From positions 1,922,001 to 1,986,000 of the forward strand of contig NZ_CP097870.1 of assembly GCF_029223545.1 (NCBI RefSeq): a stretch of 64,000 nt of DNA, given 5' to 3'. Position numbers and translations under genes: made by a program. This stretch comes from Thauera sp. GDN1. Its GTDB lineage: Bacteria > Pseudomonadota > Gammaproteobacteria > Burkholderiales > Rhodocyclaceae. This document shows, in pieces, positions 56,335 through 64,000 of the stretch; within the stretch, counting starts at the first letter, position 1; each line of letters opens with the position of its first letter. The notes below the pieces were generated by a model. That model did no database searches, had not been told where the DNA came from, and saw nothing but the letters and a program-made list of their open reading frames with translations.

Positions 56335-57658
56335 CGGGATGCTCCTCTGGATAGCGGAACGGCATGCGATGCTCGCCCAGCGCAAGCGATGCGGCCAGTG
56401 TGATCGTTCCAACCCGGCCGACATACATCAGCACGACCAGCACCAGTTGGGCGGATTCAGGCAGTTCGGCAGTGATGCCGGTAGACAGGCCGACGGTTGC
56501 GAAAGCCGAGATCACCTCGAAGATTACCCTGTCGGTCGCGATCTCCGTGGTGTGCAGGATGAACACGGTGCCCGCCACGACCACTGCGCTGCTGAGGACG
56601 AGCACGGTGATGGCCTGACGCTGTGCCGAATGGCTGATCCGCCGACCAAAGGCCTCCGTGTCCATCCGGCCCCGGATCTCCGCGATGACCAGCAACACCA
56701 GGATCATTGCAGTGCCCACCTTGACGCCGCCGGCCGTGCCGGCACTGCCCCCTCCGATGAACATCAGGAAGTAGTGCAATCCGAGGCTTTCGTGCGTCAG
56801 CCCGCCGATGTCGATTGCATTGAAGCCAGCGGTGCGTGCCGAGACAGAGGCAAAGATCGCCGATAGCAGCTTGTCCCCGGCGGCCATGGGGCCGAGCGTG
56901 CGCGGGTTGGACCACTCGAAGCCAAGCAGCAGAATCGCGCCGCCTACCAACAGCACGGCCGTGCCTACGAGCGTAAGCTTGGTGTGCACCGACCAGCGGT
57001 GCGGGCTGGCGAACTTCCGGCGTAGGTCATGCAGGACAGGAAAGCCCAGACCGCCGATCACGATCGCCAGCATGATGGGGGCAAGGATGAAGACGTCGGT
57101 CGCATGGCGCACCAGCCCGTCTGCGTGGATCGAGAATCCCGCGTTGTTGAAAGCGGACACGGCGTGGAAGAGTCCGCTCCAGGCGGCATCGCCCCAGGGC
57201 AACTCGTAAGCGGTGCGCAAACGCAGCATCAAGGTCAGCGCCGCAAACAGCTCGACGATCAGGGTCACGATCAGCACGAGCTTGGCCACGCTGGTGATGT
57301 CGCCGATACCGACGGCGTGTGTTTCAGCCTGCGCGGTGAGCCGCGAGCGCAAGCGGAAAGATCGGTTGACCATGAGCCCGAGCAGCGTGGCGGCTGTCAT
57401 CATGCCGAAGCCGCCGATCTGGAACAGCGCCATGATCACCCACTGCCCGAACGACGACCAGTAGGTGCCGGTGTCGACCGTCACCAGGCCCGTCACGCAT
57501 ACCGCCGATACCGAGGTGAACAGCGCGGTAAGCCAAGGCGTGGCGACAGCATCTGCGCGAGCGATCGGCAACATGAGCAGCCCGGTTCCGATCAGGACCG
57601 TGATCAGGAACGCGAGCGGAACGACACGAGCCGGGTGCTGGACCTCGCGAATCTTCAA
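56324..57658 (-). CDS. ktrB: Potassium transporter KtrB/TrkH family
   Basis: A 444-residue channel-like transporter with four M1-P-M2 repeats. The four selectivity-filter glycines are in VCVTGLVTVD, FNNAGFSIHA, ARTAGFNAID and ATVGLSTGI. FIGGGSAGTAGGVKVGT is the intramembrane gate loop. Its start is TTG 57658 with AAGGA upstream. It forms an overlapping pair with ktrA. The DNA is less GC-rich than its surroundings, a sign that the pair may have come by transfer. Confidence 0.93.
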   Translation of the reverse strand: MKIREVQHPARVVPLAFLITVLIGTGLLMLPIARADAVATPWLTALFTSVSAVCVTGLVTVDTGTYWSSFGQWVIMALFQIGGFGMMTAATLLGLMVNRSFRLRSRLTAQAETHAVGIGDITSVAKLVLIVTLIVELFAALTLMLRLRTAYELPWGDAAWSGLFHAVSAFNNAGFSIHADGLVRHATDVFILAPIMLAIVIGGLGFPVLHDLRRKFASPHRWSVHTKLTLVGTAVLLVGGAILLLGFEWSNPRTLGPMAAGDKLLSAIFASVSARTAGFNAIDIGGLTHESLGLHYFLMFIGGGSAGTAGGVKVGTAMILVLLVIAEIRGRMDTEAFGRRISHSAQRQAITVLVLSSAVVVAGTVFILHTTEIATDRVIFEVISAFATVGLSTGITAELPESAQLVLVVLMYVGRVGTITLAASLALGEHRMPFRYPEEHPVVG

Positions 57659-57972
57659 TTCGCACCATCCTTCGAGTCATGTTGCGGCGCGGAAAAACAG
57701 CGCACATCGGGTGCGAATCATACGCCCGGCTGGTGTGAATTGCCCGCGTCAAAATCTTCGTGCCGGTAAACGTGAAGCGGTGGATGGTGATGCGTAGGCC
57801 GCGCTCTCGGTTGCTTGAGGTCGTACGTGCGACAGGCTTGCGCACTGCTCATCCCGACGCGCACGGGCTCTACGGCAAGTTCGTGGTCGAAGCTGCCATT
57901 CTGGCGACAGGAACGCTTGGGAATTGAAAGACGGCCTGGTGGCCGGCTGCCGTTATTGGAAACCGCATCCTC
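57659..57972. other. Spacer without recognised gene
   Basis: Contains the upstream region of ktrB. A short plus-strand frame near 57787 reads RTAHPDAHGLYGKF and then stops; it has no recognisable relative and is taken as decay. GGCC-rich mirror sequence near 57925 has no T tract. Confidence 0.4.
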
Positions 57973-58295
57973 ATAGCTGCCGTTGATCGCGAGTCGAGGC
58001 AGATGGTGAGCGTCGGGTCAGGCCGAACTCCTGCTTCACCCCCCGCTTCCCCCGCCGCCAGCGCATACACATACGCCTCCACCCCTCGCCGCTGTCCAGC
58101 GTCGCCTTGGTCAGCACGCGCACGTAGTCCGCACCCTCGAATTCGCCCAGCGTCTTCCGGTGCTCCGTGAGCTTCACGGACTCGAAGACGTGCCCTTCGA
58201 TGTCCTCGCTCGGCACCATCGCCGGAAAGCCGGATTACGCGAAGCCCCTGCCGGCCCTGATCAGCTTGCCCTTGACGCGCGCGGGCGACCCGGCG
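57973..58295 (-). pseudogene. Remnant of a gamma-glutamylcyclotransferase (AIG2)-like gene
   Basis: On the minus strand a coherent protein is spread over three frames: KGKLIRAGRGFA near 58270, then after a stop SGFPAMVPSEDIEGHVFE..LGEFEGADYVRVLTKATLDSGEG (parts of it), and after a frame change VEAYVYALAAGEAG. Together they resemble the AIG2-like/GGCT fold (KGKLY, GYPA, V.GEVYE, LD.YEG..Y.R, A.VYV). The N-terminal YGTL block is missing. I take this as a truncated gene with two frameshifts, or possibly sequencing errors. Confidence 0.55.
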
Positions 58296-58329
58296 CCGCG
58301 GCGTGCAGGCCGCGCGCATCGCGGTCCGC

Positions 58330-58956
58330 CTAGCGGGTGACGATCAGCCTCAGCCCGAGCGCGACGAAGATCGAGCCGGCGATGCGGTCCAGCCACAGGC
58401 CCACGCGCGGCTTGCGCTGGAGCCACTGGCCGATGGCGCCGGCGAAGTAGCCGAGGAGGCCGAAGAGCAGGGCGGACTGCAGCGTGAATACCAGGCCCAG
58501 CAGCGCCATCTGCAGGCCGACGCTGCCTTGCGCCGGGACGACGAACTGCGGCAGGAAGGCGATGAAGAACAGCGCGACCTTGGGGTTGACGGCGTTGGCG
58601 AGCACGCCCTTGAGGAACAGCGCCGACAGCGGCTGGTCGGTGAACTCGGCGCGGCCGACCTGCGCGCCGCCGGTGCTGCGCAGGGCCTGGATGCCGAGCC
58701 ACAGCAGATAGAGCCCGCCGACGACCCGCAGCGCGGTGAAGGCGGGCGGCGAGGCGGCGATCAGCGCGCTGACGCCGATCACCGCGAGCGCGGTGTGGCT
58801 CAGGCAGCCGAGCGCGCAGCCCAGGCCGAAGGCGATGCCGCGGCTGCGTCCCCTGGCCATGCCCATCGCCAGCACCATCAGGTTGTCCGGGCCGGGCGAG
58901 ACGGTGACCACGACCGCGGCGAGCAGGAAGGCGAGGAACTGGTCGGGGGCGAGCAT
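58330..58956 (-). CDS. LysE family translocator
   Basis: A 208-residue membrane exporter with six hydrophobic segments. VSPGPDNLMVLAMGMARGRSRGI is the family opening block, and LANAVNPKVALFFIAFLPQFV the second. RhtB/LysE proteins export amino acids or homoserine lactones; the substrate is not clear. The stop is next to the pseudogene; 20 bases separate its start from the DUF475 gene, suggesting a shared transcript. Confidence 0.92.
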   Translation of the reverse strand: MLAPDQFLAFLLAAVVVTVSPGPDNLMVLAMGMARGRSRGIAFGLGCALGCLSHTALAVIGVSALIAASPPAFTALRVVGGLYLLWLGIQALRSTGGAQVGRAEFTDQPLSALFLKGVLANAVNPKVALFFIAFLPQFVVPAQGSVGLQMALLGLVFTLQSALLFGLLGYFAGAIGQWLQRKPRVGLWLDRIAGSIFVALGLRLIVTR

Positions 58957-58976
58957 GGCGGTCGTGCGCGCCGCGT

Positions 58977-59993
58977 TCAGCGGGCGAGCGCGGCGCGGTT
59001 GTGGCGGATCGAGCTCCAGAACGCGGCGCCGATCAGCACCGCGCCGATCAGGCCGGTGATGGTCTCGGGGATGTGCACATGCACGCCTATGAACATGATC
59101 GCCGCCAGCGCGCCGATCGCCCAGAAGGCGCCGTGCTCCAGGTAGCGGTAGGCCTCCAGCGTGCCGCGATAGACCAGCATCAGCGTGAACGAGCGCACGA
59201 ACATGGCGCCGACGCCGAGGCCGATGGCGATGATCGGCAGGCTGTTGGTCAGCGCGAAGGCGCCGATGACGCCGTCGAAGCTGAACGAGGCGTCGAGCAG
59301 CTCGAGGTACATGAAGCCGGCGAAGCCGGTCTTGGCGACGACCTTGCCGCCTTCGCCTTCCTCGCCGCCCATGATCGCGCCGATGCCATCGGCGAGGATG
59401 TAGACGATCAGCCCCCACACGCCGGCAACGATGAACTCCATGCGCCGCTCGGCGCCGTCGAGCCAGGCCGAACTGGCGAGGATGGCGAGCAGGGTGAACA
59501 TGATCTGCGCCGCTTCCAGGCGGCCGAGCTGGGTCAGCGGGGCCTCGATCGGGGCGAGCCAGTGGGTGTCCTTGTTCACGTCGATGAAGAACTTGAGGAA
59601 CACCATCATCAGGAAGGCGCCGCCGAAGGCCGCGATCTCGTGGTGTGCCGAGGTGAGGATGCGCGCGTACTCGTCCGGGTTGAACAGCGCCAGATCGACC
59701 ACCGCCACCGGCCCGAGGTTGGCGACCACGCCGACGATCGCGAGCGGGAACACGATGCGCATGCCGAAGACGGCGATCAGGATGCCCCACAGCAGGAAGC
59801 GCTGGCGCCACTTCTCGTCCATGTGGCGCAGCACGGTGGCGTTGACCACCGCGTTGTCGAAGGACAGCGAGGTTTCCAGCACCGCGAGCACGGCGACGAT
59901 GAAGACGGCCGGCCAGCCGTCGACCAGGTAGCCGCCGATGAGGCCGAGCACGGTGAAGCCGATCGACCAGGTGAAGTACTTGAGGTTCTGCAT
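58977..59993 (-). CDS. DUF475 (TerC-like) integral membrane protein
   Basis: A 338-residue protein with about nine membrane segments. Family features are LAVLETSLSFDNAVVNATVL near residue 35 and LELLDASFSFDGVIGAFALT near 235: each has an acidic, Ser-rich, Asn/Asp membrane motif like those in TerC-type metal exporters. Function not proven; a link to metal or tellurite handling is by similarity. A possible -10 box TAACAT (minus strand, 60026-60021) precedes it by 28 bases. Confidence 0.88.
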   Translation of the reverse strand: MQNLKYFTWSIGFTVLGLIGGYLVDGWPAVFIVAVLAVLETSLSFDNAVVNATVLRHMDEKWRQRFLLWGILIAVFGMRIVFPLAIVGVVANLGPVAVVDLALFNPDEYARILTSAHHEIAAFGGAFLMMVFLKFFIDVNKDTHWLAPIEAPLTQLGRLEAAQIMFTLLAILASSAWLDGAERRMEFIVAGVWGLIVYILADGIGAIMGGEEGEGGKVVAKTGFAGFMYLELLDASFSFDGVIGAFALTNSLPIIAIGLGVGAMFVRSFTLMLVYRGTLEAYRYLEHGAFWAIGALAAIMFIGVHVHIPETITGLIGAVLIGAAFWSSIRHNRAALAR

Positions 59994-60092
59994 GGGGAGG
60001 GCGCGGGAAAAAGGTGCGCAATGTTAGCGCTTTCCCTTCGCGTGTGCTCCCCGCGCGCTCCCCGGTTGGAGATCGGCTTTCCCTGCGACCGC

Positions 60093-60827
60093 CTATGCTT
60101 CCTCGCCCAGATAGGCCGCGCGCACCTTCGGGTCCTGCAGCAAGGCGCTGCCGGTGCCGGTGAGCGTGATCCGTCCCGACTCCATGACGTAGCCGCGCTG
60201 GGCGAACTCGAGCGCGAGGTTGGCGTTCTGCTCGACGAGCAGGATGGTCACGCCCTCTCGTGCGACCGACTGCACGACCTCGAAGATCTTCTCCACCACC
60301 AGCGGCGCCAGACCCATGGAGGGTTCGTCGAGCAGCAGCAGGCGGGGGCGCGACAACAGCGCGCGGCCGATCGCCACCATCTGCTGCTCGCCGCCCGAGA
60401 GCGTCCCGGCGACCTGCGGCAGGCGTTCCTTGACGCGCGGCAGCATAGTGTAGACGCGCTCCAGGTCGGCCTCGATGGCGGCGGTGTCGTTGCGGCTGTA
60501 GGCGCCCATGCGCAGGTTCTCTTCCACCGTCAGGCGGGTGAAGATGCCGCGCCCCTCGGGCACCAGCGCGATGCCGGCGCGCAGGCGGCGGTGGGCGGGC
60601 AGGGCGTTGATGCGCTCGCCGCGGTATTCGATGTCGCCGCCGGCGATCGGCAGCACGCCGGCGATGGCGTTGAGCGTGGTCGTCTTCCCGGCACCGTTGG
60701 CGCCGATCAGGCACACGGTCTCGCCGGCGAGCAGTTCGAGATCGATGCCCTTGACCGCCTGGATGCCGCCGTAGGCGATCTTCAGCCCCTGCAGGCGCAG
60801 CAGCGGTGTGCCTTGTTCAGTGTGCAT
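60093..60827 (-). CDS. livF: Branched-chain amino-acid ABC transporter ATPase
   Basis: A 244-residue ATPase of the LivF type. Walker A GANGAGKTTTLNAI, Q-loop region VPEGRGIFTRLTVEENL (typical for LivF), signature LSGGEQQMVAIGRAL, and Walker B LLLLDEPSMGLAP. ATG 60827 overlaps the livG end by 11 bases. It works with LivG in the importer. Confidence 0.94.
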   Translation of the reverse strand: MHTEQGTPLLRLQGLKIAYGGIQAVKGIDLELLAGETVCLIGANGAGKTTTLNAIAGVLPIAGGDIEYRGERINALPAHRRLRAGIALVPEGRGIFTRLTVEENLRMGAYSRNDTAAIEADLERVYTMLPRVKERLPQVAGTLSGGEQQMVAIGRALLSRPRLLLLDEPSMGLAPLVVEKIFEVVQSVAREGVTILLVEQNANLALEFAQRGYVMESGRITLTGTGSALLQDPKVRAAYLGEEA

Positions 60828-61590
60828 GCTTGCCTCCGCCCAGGTAGGCGGCAATCACCGCGTCGTCCTTCTGCACCACCGCGGGCACGTCCTCGGCGAT
60901 CTTCTTGCCGAAGTCGAGCACCGCGACGCGGTCGCACAGGCCCATCACCAGCTTCACGTCGTGCTCGATCAGCATCACGGTGATGCCGTCATTGCGGATC
61001 TGCTGGATGAGCTGCTTGAGCTGCCCGGTCTCGGTGGCGTTCATGCCGGCGGCGGGTTCGTCGAGCGCCAGCAGCTGCGGTTCGGTGGCGAGCGCGCGCG
61101 CGATCTCGAGCCGGCGCTGGTCGCCGTAGGACAGGTTCTTGGACACCACGTCGGCGAAGCGCTCGATGCCGACATAGCGCAGCAGCTCGTAGGCGCGCTC
61201 GGTAGTCAGGCGCTCCTCCTCGCGGGTGAAGCGGCTCTGCAGCAGCACGCCCCACACGCCGGCCCGGGTGCGGATGTGGTGGCCGGCCATGACGTTCTCG
61301 AGCGCGGTGAGGTCGCGGAACAGGCGGATGTTCTGGAAGGTGCGGGCGATGCCGCGGCCGACGACCTTGTGCGGCTTGCCGGTGGGCAGCAGGCTGCCGT
61401 TGAACACGAACTCGCCGCCGTCGGGCGTGTAGGCGCCGGTGAGCACGTTGAAGAAGGTGGTCTTGCCGGCGCCGTTGGGGCCGATCAGGCCATAGACCTC
61501 GCCCTTGCGGATGGTCAGCGAGACGTCGGAGAGCGCCTGCAGGCCGCCGAAGCGCTTGCCGATGCTGCGGGCCTCGAGCAGGGTGATCAC
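60817..61590 (-). CDS. livG: Branched-chain amino-acid ABC transporter ATPase
   Basis: A 257-residue ATPase of the LivG type. Walker A GPNGAGKTTFFNVL, ARTFQNIRLFRDLTALENV (typical for LivG), signature NLSYGDQRRLEIARAL, Walker B LLALDEPAAGMN, and switch histidine in LIEHDVKLVM. The start is GTG 61590, which overlaps the livM stop (GTGA). Confidence 0.94.
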   Translation of the reverse strand: MITLLEARSIGKRFGGLQALSDVSLTIRKGEVYGLIGPNGAGKTTFFNVLTGAYTPDGGEFVFNGSLLPTGKPHKVVGRGIARTFQNIRLFRDLTALENVMAGHHIRTRAGVWGVLLQSRFTREEERLTTERAYELLRYVGIERFADVVSKNLSYGDQRRLEIARALATEPQLLALDEPAAGMNATETGQLKQLIQQIRNDGITVMLIEHDVKLVMGLCDRVAVLDFGKKIAEDVPAVVQKDDAVIAAYLGGGKHAH

Positions 61591-62708
61591 TTCGCGGCCT
61601 CCCGCTTCAGCGTGTTGCTCAGGTGATGGTTTAGGTGGCGGTCATGGCAGTAGCGTGCCCGCGCCGGAATCATTCCGGCCGGGCGCAGCAGCATCATCAG
61701 GATCATCGCCAGCGACAGCAGCAGCATGCGCAGCACCTCGGGGTCGAGCAGCACGTGGCCGAACAGCGTCTGCTGCAGCGGCACCGCGACGTCGCGCAGC
61801 ACCTCGGGCAGCAGGGCGAGCACGAAGGCGCCGACCACCGCGCCGGCGATGTTGCCCATGCCGCCGAACACCACCATGGTCAGCACCGCGATCGACTCCA
61901 TCAGGCTGAAGCTCTCCGGGCTGACGAAGCCCTGGAAGGCGCCGAACAGCGCGCCGGCCACGCCGCCGAAGGTGGCGCCGAGGGCGAATGCGAGCAGCTT
62001 CATGTTGCGGGTGTTGATGCCGATCGCCTTGGCGGCGAGCTCGTCGTCGCGCATCGCCGCCCACGCCCGGCCGATGCGCGAGATCTGCAGGCGCTGGATG
62101 AACAGGATCGAGGCGGCCACCGCGGCCAGGAAGAAGTAGTAGTAGAGGAACAGCGAGTTGATCGTGAAGTCCTCGCCGATGCGGATGTTGCGCGACAGGT
62201 CCCAGCCGAACAGGCTGATCGGGTCGATCATGTTGATGCCCTGCGGCCCGTTGGTGATGTTGACCGGGTAGTTCAGGTTGAGCATGAAGATGCGCACGAT
62301 CTCGCCGAAGCCGAGCGTCACGATGGCGAGGTAATCCCCGCGTAATCGCAGCACCGGAAAGCCCAGCATCACGCCCGCGAGCGCGGCGAAGGCGGCGCCC
62401 AGCGGCAGGATCACCCAGAACGGCAGATGCACGTCGAAGTGCGGCGAGGCCAGAAAGGCGAAAGTGTAGGCGCCCACCGCGTAGAAGGCGATGTAGCCGA
62501 GGTCGAGGAGGCCGGCGAAGCCGACCACCAGGTTGAGCCCCAGCGCCAGCATCATGTACAGCAGCGCGAAGTCGAGGATGCGCACCCAGCTGCGGCCGAA
62601 CTGCCAGGCGATGAAGGGCGCGGCGATGGCGACGATGATGATCAGCCAGCGCGCGGCGGTGGGGTTGCGCTTGCCCAGCCAGGGCACGGCGGCGACGAGT
62701 TCGTTCAT
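61587..62708 (-). CDS. livM: Branched-chain amino-acid ABC permease
   Basis: A 373-residue permease with about ten membrane segments. GLNLVVGFAGLLDLGYIAFYAVGAY near residue 57 and RAWAAMRDDELAAKAIGIN near 220 (the EAA-like coupling loop) are typical. The end is a charged cytoplasmic tail (RARYCHDRHLNHHLSN) longer than usual. It forms a pair with LivH, whose stop is 13 bases before it. Confidence 0.94.
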   Translation of the reverse strand: MNELVAAVPWLGKRNPTAARWLIIIVAIAAPFIAWQFGRSWVRILDFALLYMMLALGLNLVVGFAGLLDLGYIAFYAVGAYTFAFLASPHFDVHLPFWVILPLGAAFAALAGVMLGFPVLRLRGDYLAIVTLGFGEIVRIFMLNLNYPVNITNGPQGINMIDPISLFGWDLSRNIRIGEDFTINSLFLYYYFFLAAVAASILFIQRLQISRIGRAWAAMRDDELAAKAIGINTRNMKLLAFALGATFGGVAGALFGAFQGFVSPESFSLMESIAVLTMVVFGGMGNIAGAVVGAFVLALLPEVLRDVAVPLQQTLFGHVLLDPEVLRMLLLSLAMILMMLLRPAGMIPARARYCHDRHLNHHLSNTLKREAAK

Positions 62709-62721
62709 GGTGCGCGCTCGC

Positions 62722-63654
62722 TCAGGCCCGGTCCGACACGCGTTCGCCGAGCAGGCCAGTGGGACGGAAGATCAGCACCAGGCCGAGGATGATGAAGGCG
62801 AAGATGTCCTGGTAGGAGGAGTTGAGGAAGCCGAAGGTGAGGTGCTCGATGTAGCCCGCGCCGAAGGATTCGACCAGGCCGAGCACGACGCCGCCGAGCA
62901 TGGCGCCGCCGAGGTTGCCGATGCCGCCCAGCACCGCGGCGGTGAAGGCCTTGAGCCCCGGCATGAAGCCCATGCCGTAGTGGGCGATGCCGTAGTTGCT
63001 GGCGAACATCACCCCGGCCACCGCGGCCAGCGCCGCACCGATCACGAAGGTGAGGGCGATCACCGCGTTGGTGTCCACCCCCATCAGGCTGGCGACGCGG
63101 TGGTTCTCGGCGGTAGCGCGCATCGCACGCCCGATCCGGGTGCGATTGACGAGCAGCAGCAGGCCGCTCATCAGCAGCGCCGACACCACCACGATGGTGA
63201 TCTGCACCGGGGTCACGAACACGCCGGGAATCGGCTGCAGCGGGGTGGTCGGGATCAGCTGCGGGAAGGTGTGGTAGTTGCGGCCCCAGATGATCATCGC
63301 CAGGGTCTGCAGCAGGAAGGACACGCCGATCGCGGTGATCAGCGGCGCCAGGCGCGGTGCGTTGCGCAGCCGTCGATAGGCGAGCCGTTCCATCGTGAAG
63401 CCGAGCAGCATGCAGATCACCATCGCCACCGCGAGCGCGATCGCCAGCATCACCAGCGGCGACATGCCGGGCGCCATGCCCATCAGGAACATCATGGTCT
63501 GCAGCGCGACCAGCGCGCCCACCATCAGCACGTCGCCGTGGGCGAAGTTGATCAGGCCGAGGATGCCGTAGACCATCGTGTAGCCGAGCGCGATCAGGGC
63601 GTAGACGCTGCCGATCACCAGCCCGTTGATGAATTGCTGGATCAGGGTTTCCAT
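62722..63654 (-). CDS. livH: Branched-chain amino-acid ABC permease
   Basis: A 310-residue permease. QQFINGLVIGSVYALIALGYTMVYG opens it (short stretch VYALIALGYTMVYGI is typical), RAMRATAENHRVASLMGVD near 180 is the coupling loop, and GFMPGLKAFTAAVLGGIGN the final block. The stem-loop between livK and this gene may set its lower expression. Confidence 0.94.
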   Translation of the reverse strand: METLIQQFINGLVIGSVYALIALGYTMVYGILGLINFAHGDVLMVGALVALQTMMFLMGMAPGMSPLVMLAIALAVAMVICMLLGFTMERLAYRRLRNAPRLAPLITAIGVSFLLQTLAMIIWGRNYHTFPQLIPTTPLQPIPGVFVTPVQITIVVVSALLMSGLLLLVNRTRIGRAMRATAENHRVASLMGVDTNAVIALTFVIGAALAAVAGVMFASNYGIAHYGMGFMPGLKAFTAAVLGGIGNLGGAMLGGVVLGLVESFGAGYIEHLTFGFLNSSYQDIFAFIILGLVLIFRPTGLLGERVSDRA

Positions 63655-63746
63655 GCTGCCTTCTTGTTTTCGGGGGCCGCGGGAGCGTGTGCCGGCGGCG
63701 GACGCGGGACCGATCCCTGGTCCGCCGATGTGGGCGAAGTGCTTGG

Positions 63747-63788
63747 GACCGCCTCCCGCGCCCCGTTCAGGGGGCGCGGGAGGCGGTC
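63747..63788 (-). other. Perfect 18-bp stem-loop between livK and livH
   Basis: Bases 63747-63764 and 63771-63788 are exact complements around a six-base loop. No T run follows in the direction of transcription, so it looks like an RNA-stabilising or partially terminating stem that lets the binding protein be made in excess over the membrane parts. Confidence 0.75.
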
Positions 63789-63795
63789 AGGACGC

Positions 63796-64000
63796 TCAGA
63801 GCGGGACCCAGGCGCCATCCTTGAAGTTGTAGATCGTCACCGCGCCTTCCTTGATGTCGCCGTTGGCGTCGAAGGAGACGTTGCCGATCACGCCCGGGAA
63901 GTCGCTCTTCTTGAGCTCGGCCAGGTACTTGGCCGGCTCGACCGAATCGGCCTTCTGCATCGCGGTGATGATCGCCATCGCGGCGTCGTAGGCGTAGGGC
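63796..64000 (-). CDS. livK: Branched-chain amino-acid binding protein, C-terminal fragment
   Basis: The last 67 or so codons of a periplasmic binding protein that runs off the window. YAYDAAMAIITAMQKADS, then YLAELKKSDFPGVIGNVSFDANGDIKEGAVTIYNF (key block GVIGNVSFDANGD) is the typical ending of LivK/LivJ proteins. It is first in the operon and should be followed by livH after the stem-loop. Confidence 0.9.
   Translation of the reverse strand, partial: PYAYDAAMAIITAMQKADSVEPAKYLAELKKSDFPGVIGNVSFDANGDIKEGAVTIYNFKDGAWVPL

Overview
The window is GC-rich, densely coded DNA from the chromosome of a betaproteobacterium, most like the Thauera/Azoarcus (Rhodocyclales/Zoogloeaceae) group. That placement rests on the gene order mdh-gntR-sdhCDAB-sdhE-gltA-sucA-sucB-lpd-zapE, on the tmk-holB-pilZ-tatD run, and on general protein style; it is inference, because no rRNA gene is present. 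No tRNA, rRNA, CRISPR array, prophage or insertion sequence was seen.

Layout. 1-2.8 kb: end of an amino-acid ABC ATPase, an MFS exporter and a divergent LysR regulator. 2.8-17.8 kb: the TCA-cycle block. On the minus strand lie a malyl-CoA-lyase-type gene and mdh; on the plus strand a GntR regulator, succinate dehydrogenase with its flavinylation factor, citrate synthase, all three subunits of the 2-oxoglutarate dehydrogenase complex, and zapE. A 26-bp palindrome between mdh and gntR is partly repeated over the sdh promoter, which suggests one regulator for the block. 18-22.4 kb: a large MscS-type channel and a Tat-exported PhoX-type phosphatase. 22.5-27.1 kb: a DinG/YoaA-type helicase followed by molybdenum-cofactor genes mobB, moeA, moaD and moaE. 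27.1-30 kb: a phasin, and a lemA operon with two TPM-domain proteins.

30-35 kb: a DUF2249 protein behind a possible FNR-type site, a glutathione reductase/peroxidase pair, an RcnB-like protein with an Arg-Asp repeat, and a polyphosphate kinase 2. 35-45.2 kb: housekeeping genes (esterase, xpt, tadA, an L,D-transpeptidase-fold protein, GNAT, NRDE protein, ygfZ, mltG, tmk, holB, pilZ, tatD, ankyrin protein, yjdM). 45.2-49.1 kb: a REP doublet, then a very large fusion of 2,4-dienoyl-CoA reductase with a dienoyl-CoA isomerase, divergent from a PadR regulator with two matching palindromes between them. 49.1-54.6 kb: a hydrolase, and a two-subunit molybdenum hydroxylase with XdhC and MocA maturation proteins; these would use the cofactor made by the 24.5-27 kb genes.

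55-58.3 kb is a lower-GC patch with a KtrAB potassium uptake pair, a small helical protein and a decayed gamma-glutamylcyclotransferase-like gene. 58.3-64 kb: a LysE exporter, a DUF475/TerC-type membrane protein and a branched-chain amino-acid (Liv) ABC transporter that runs off the window end.

The strongest leads are the trifunctional-looking fatty-acid oxidation fusion with its PadR operators, the shared GntR operator in the TCA block, and the signal-less L,D-transpeptidase. Most of the window is otherwise ordinary core genome.
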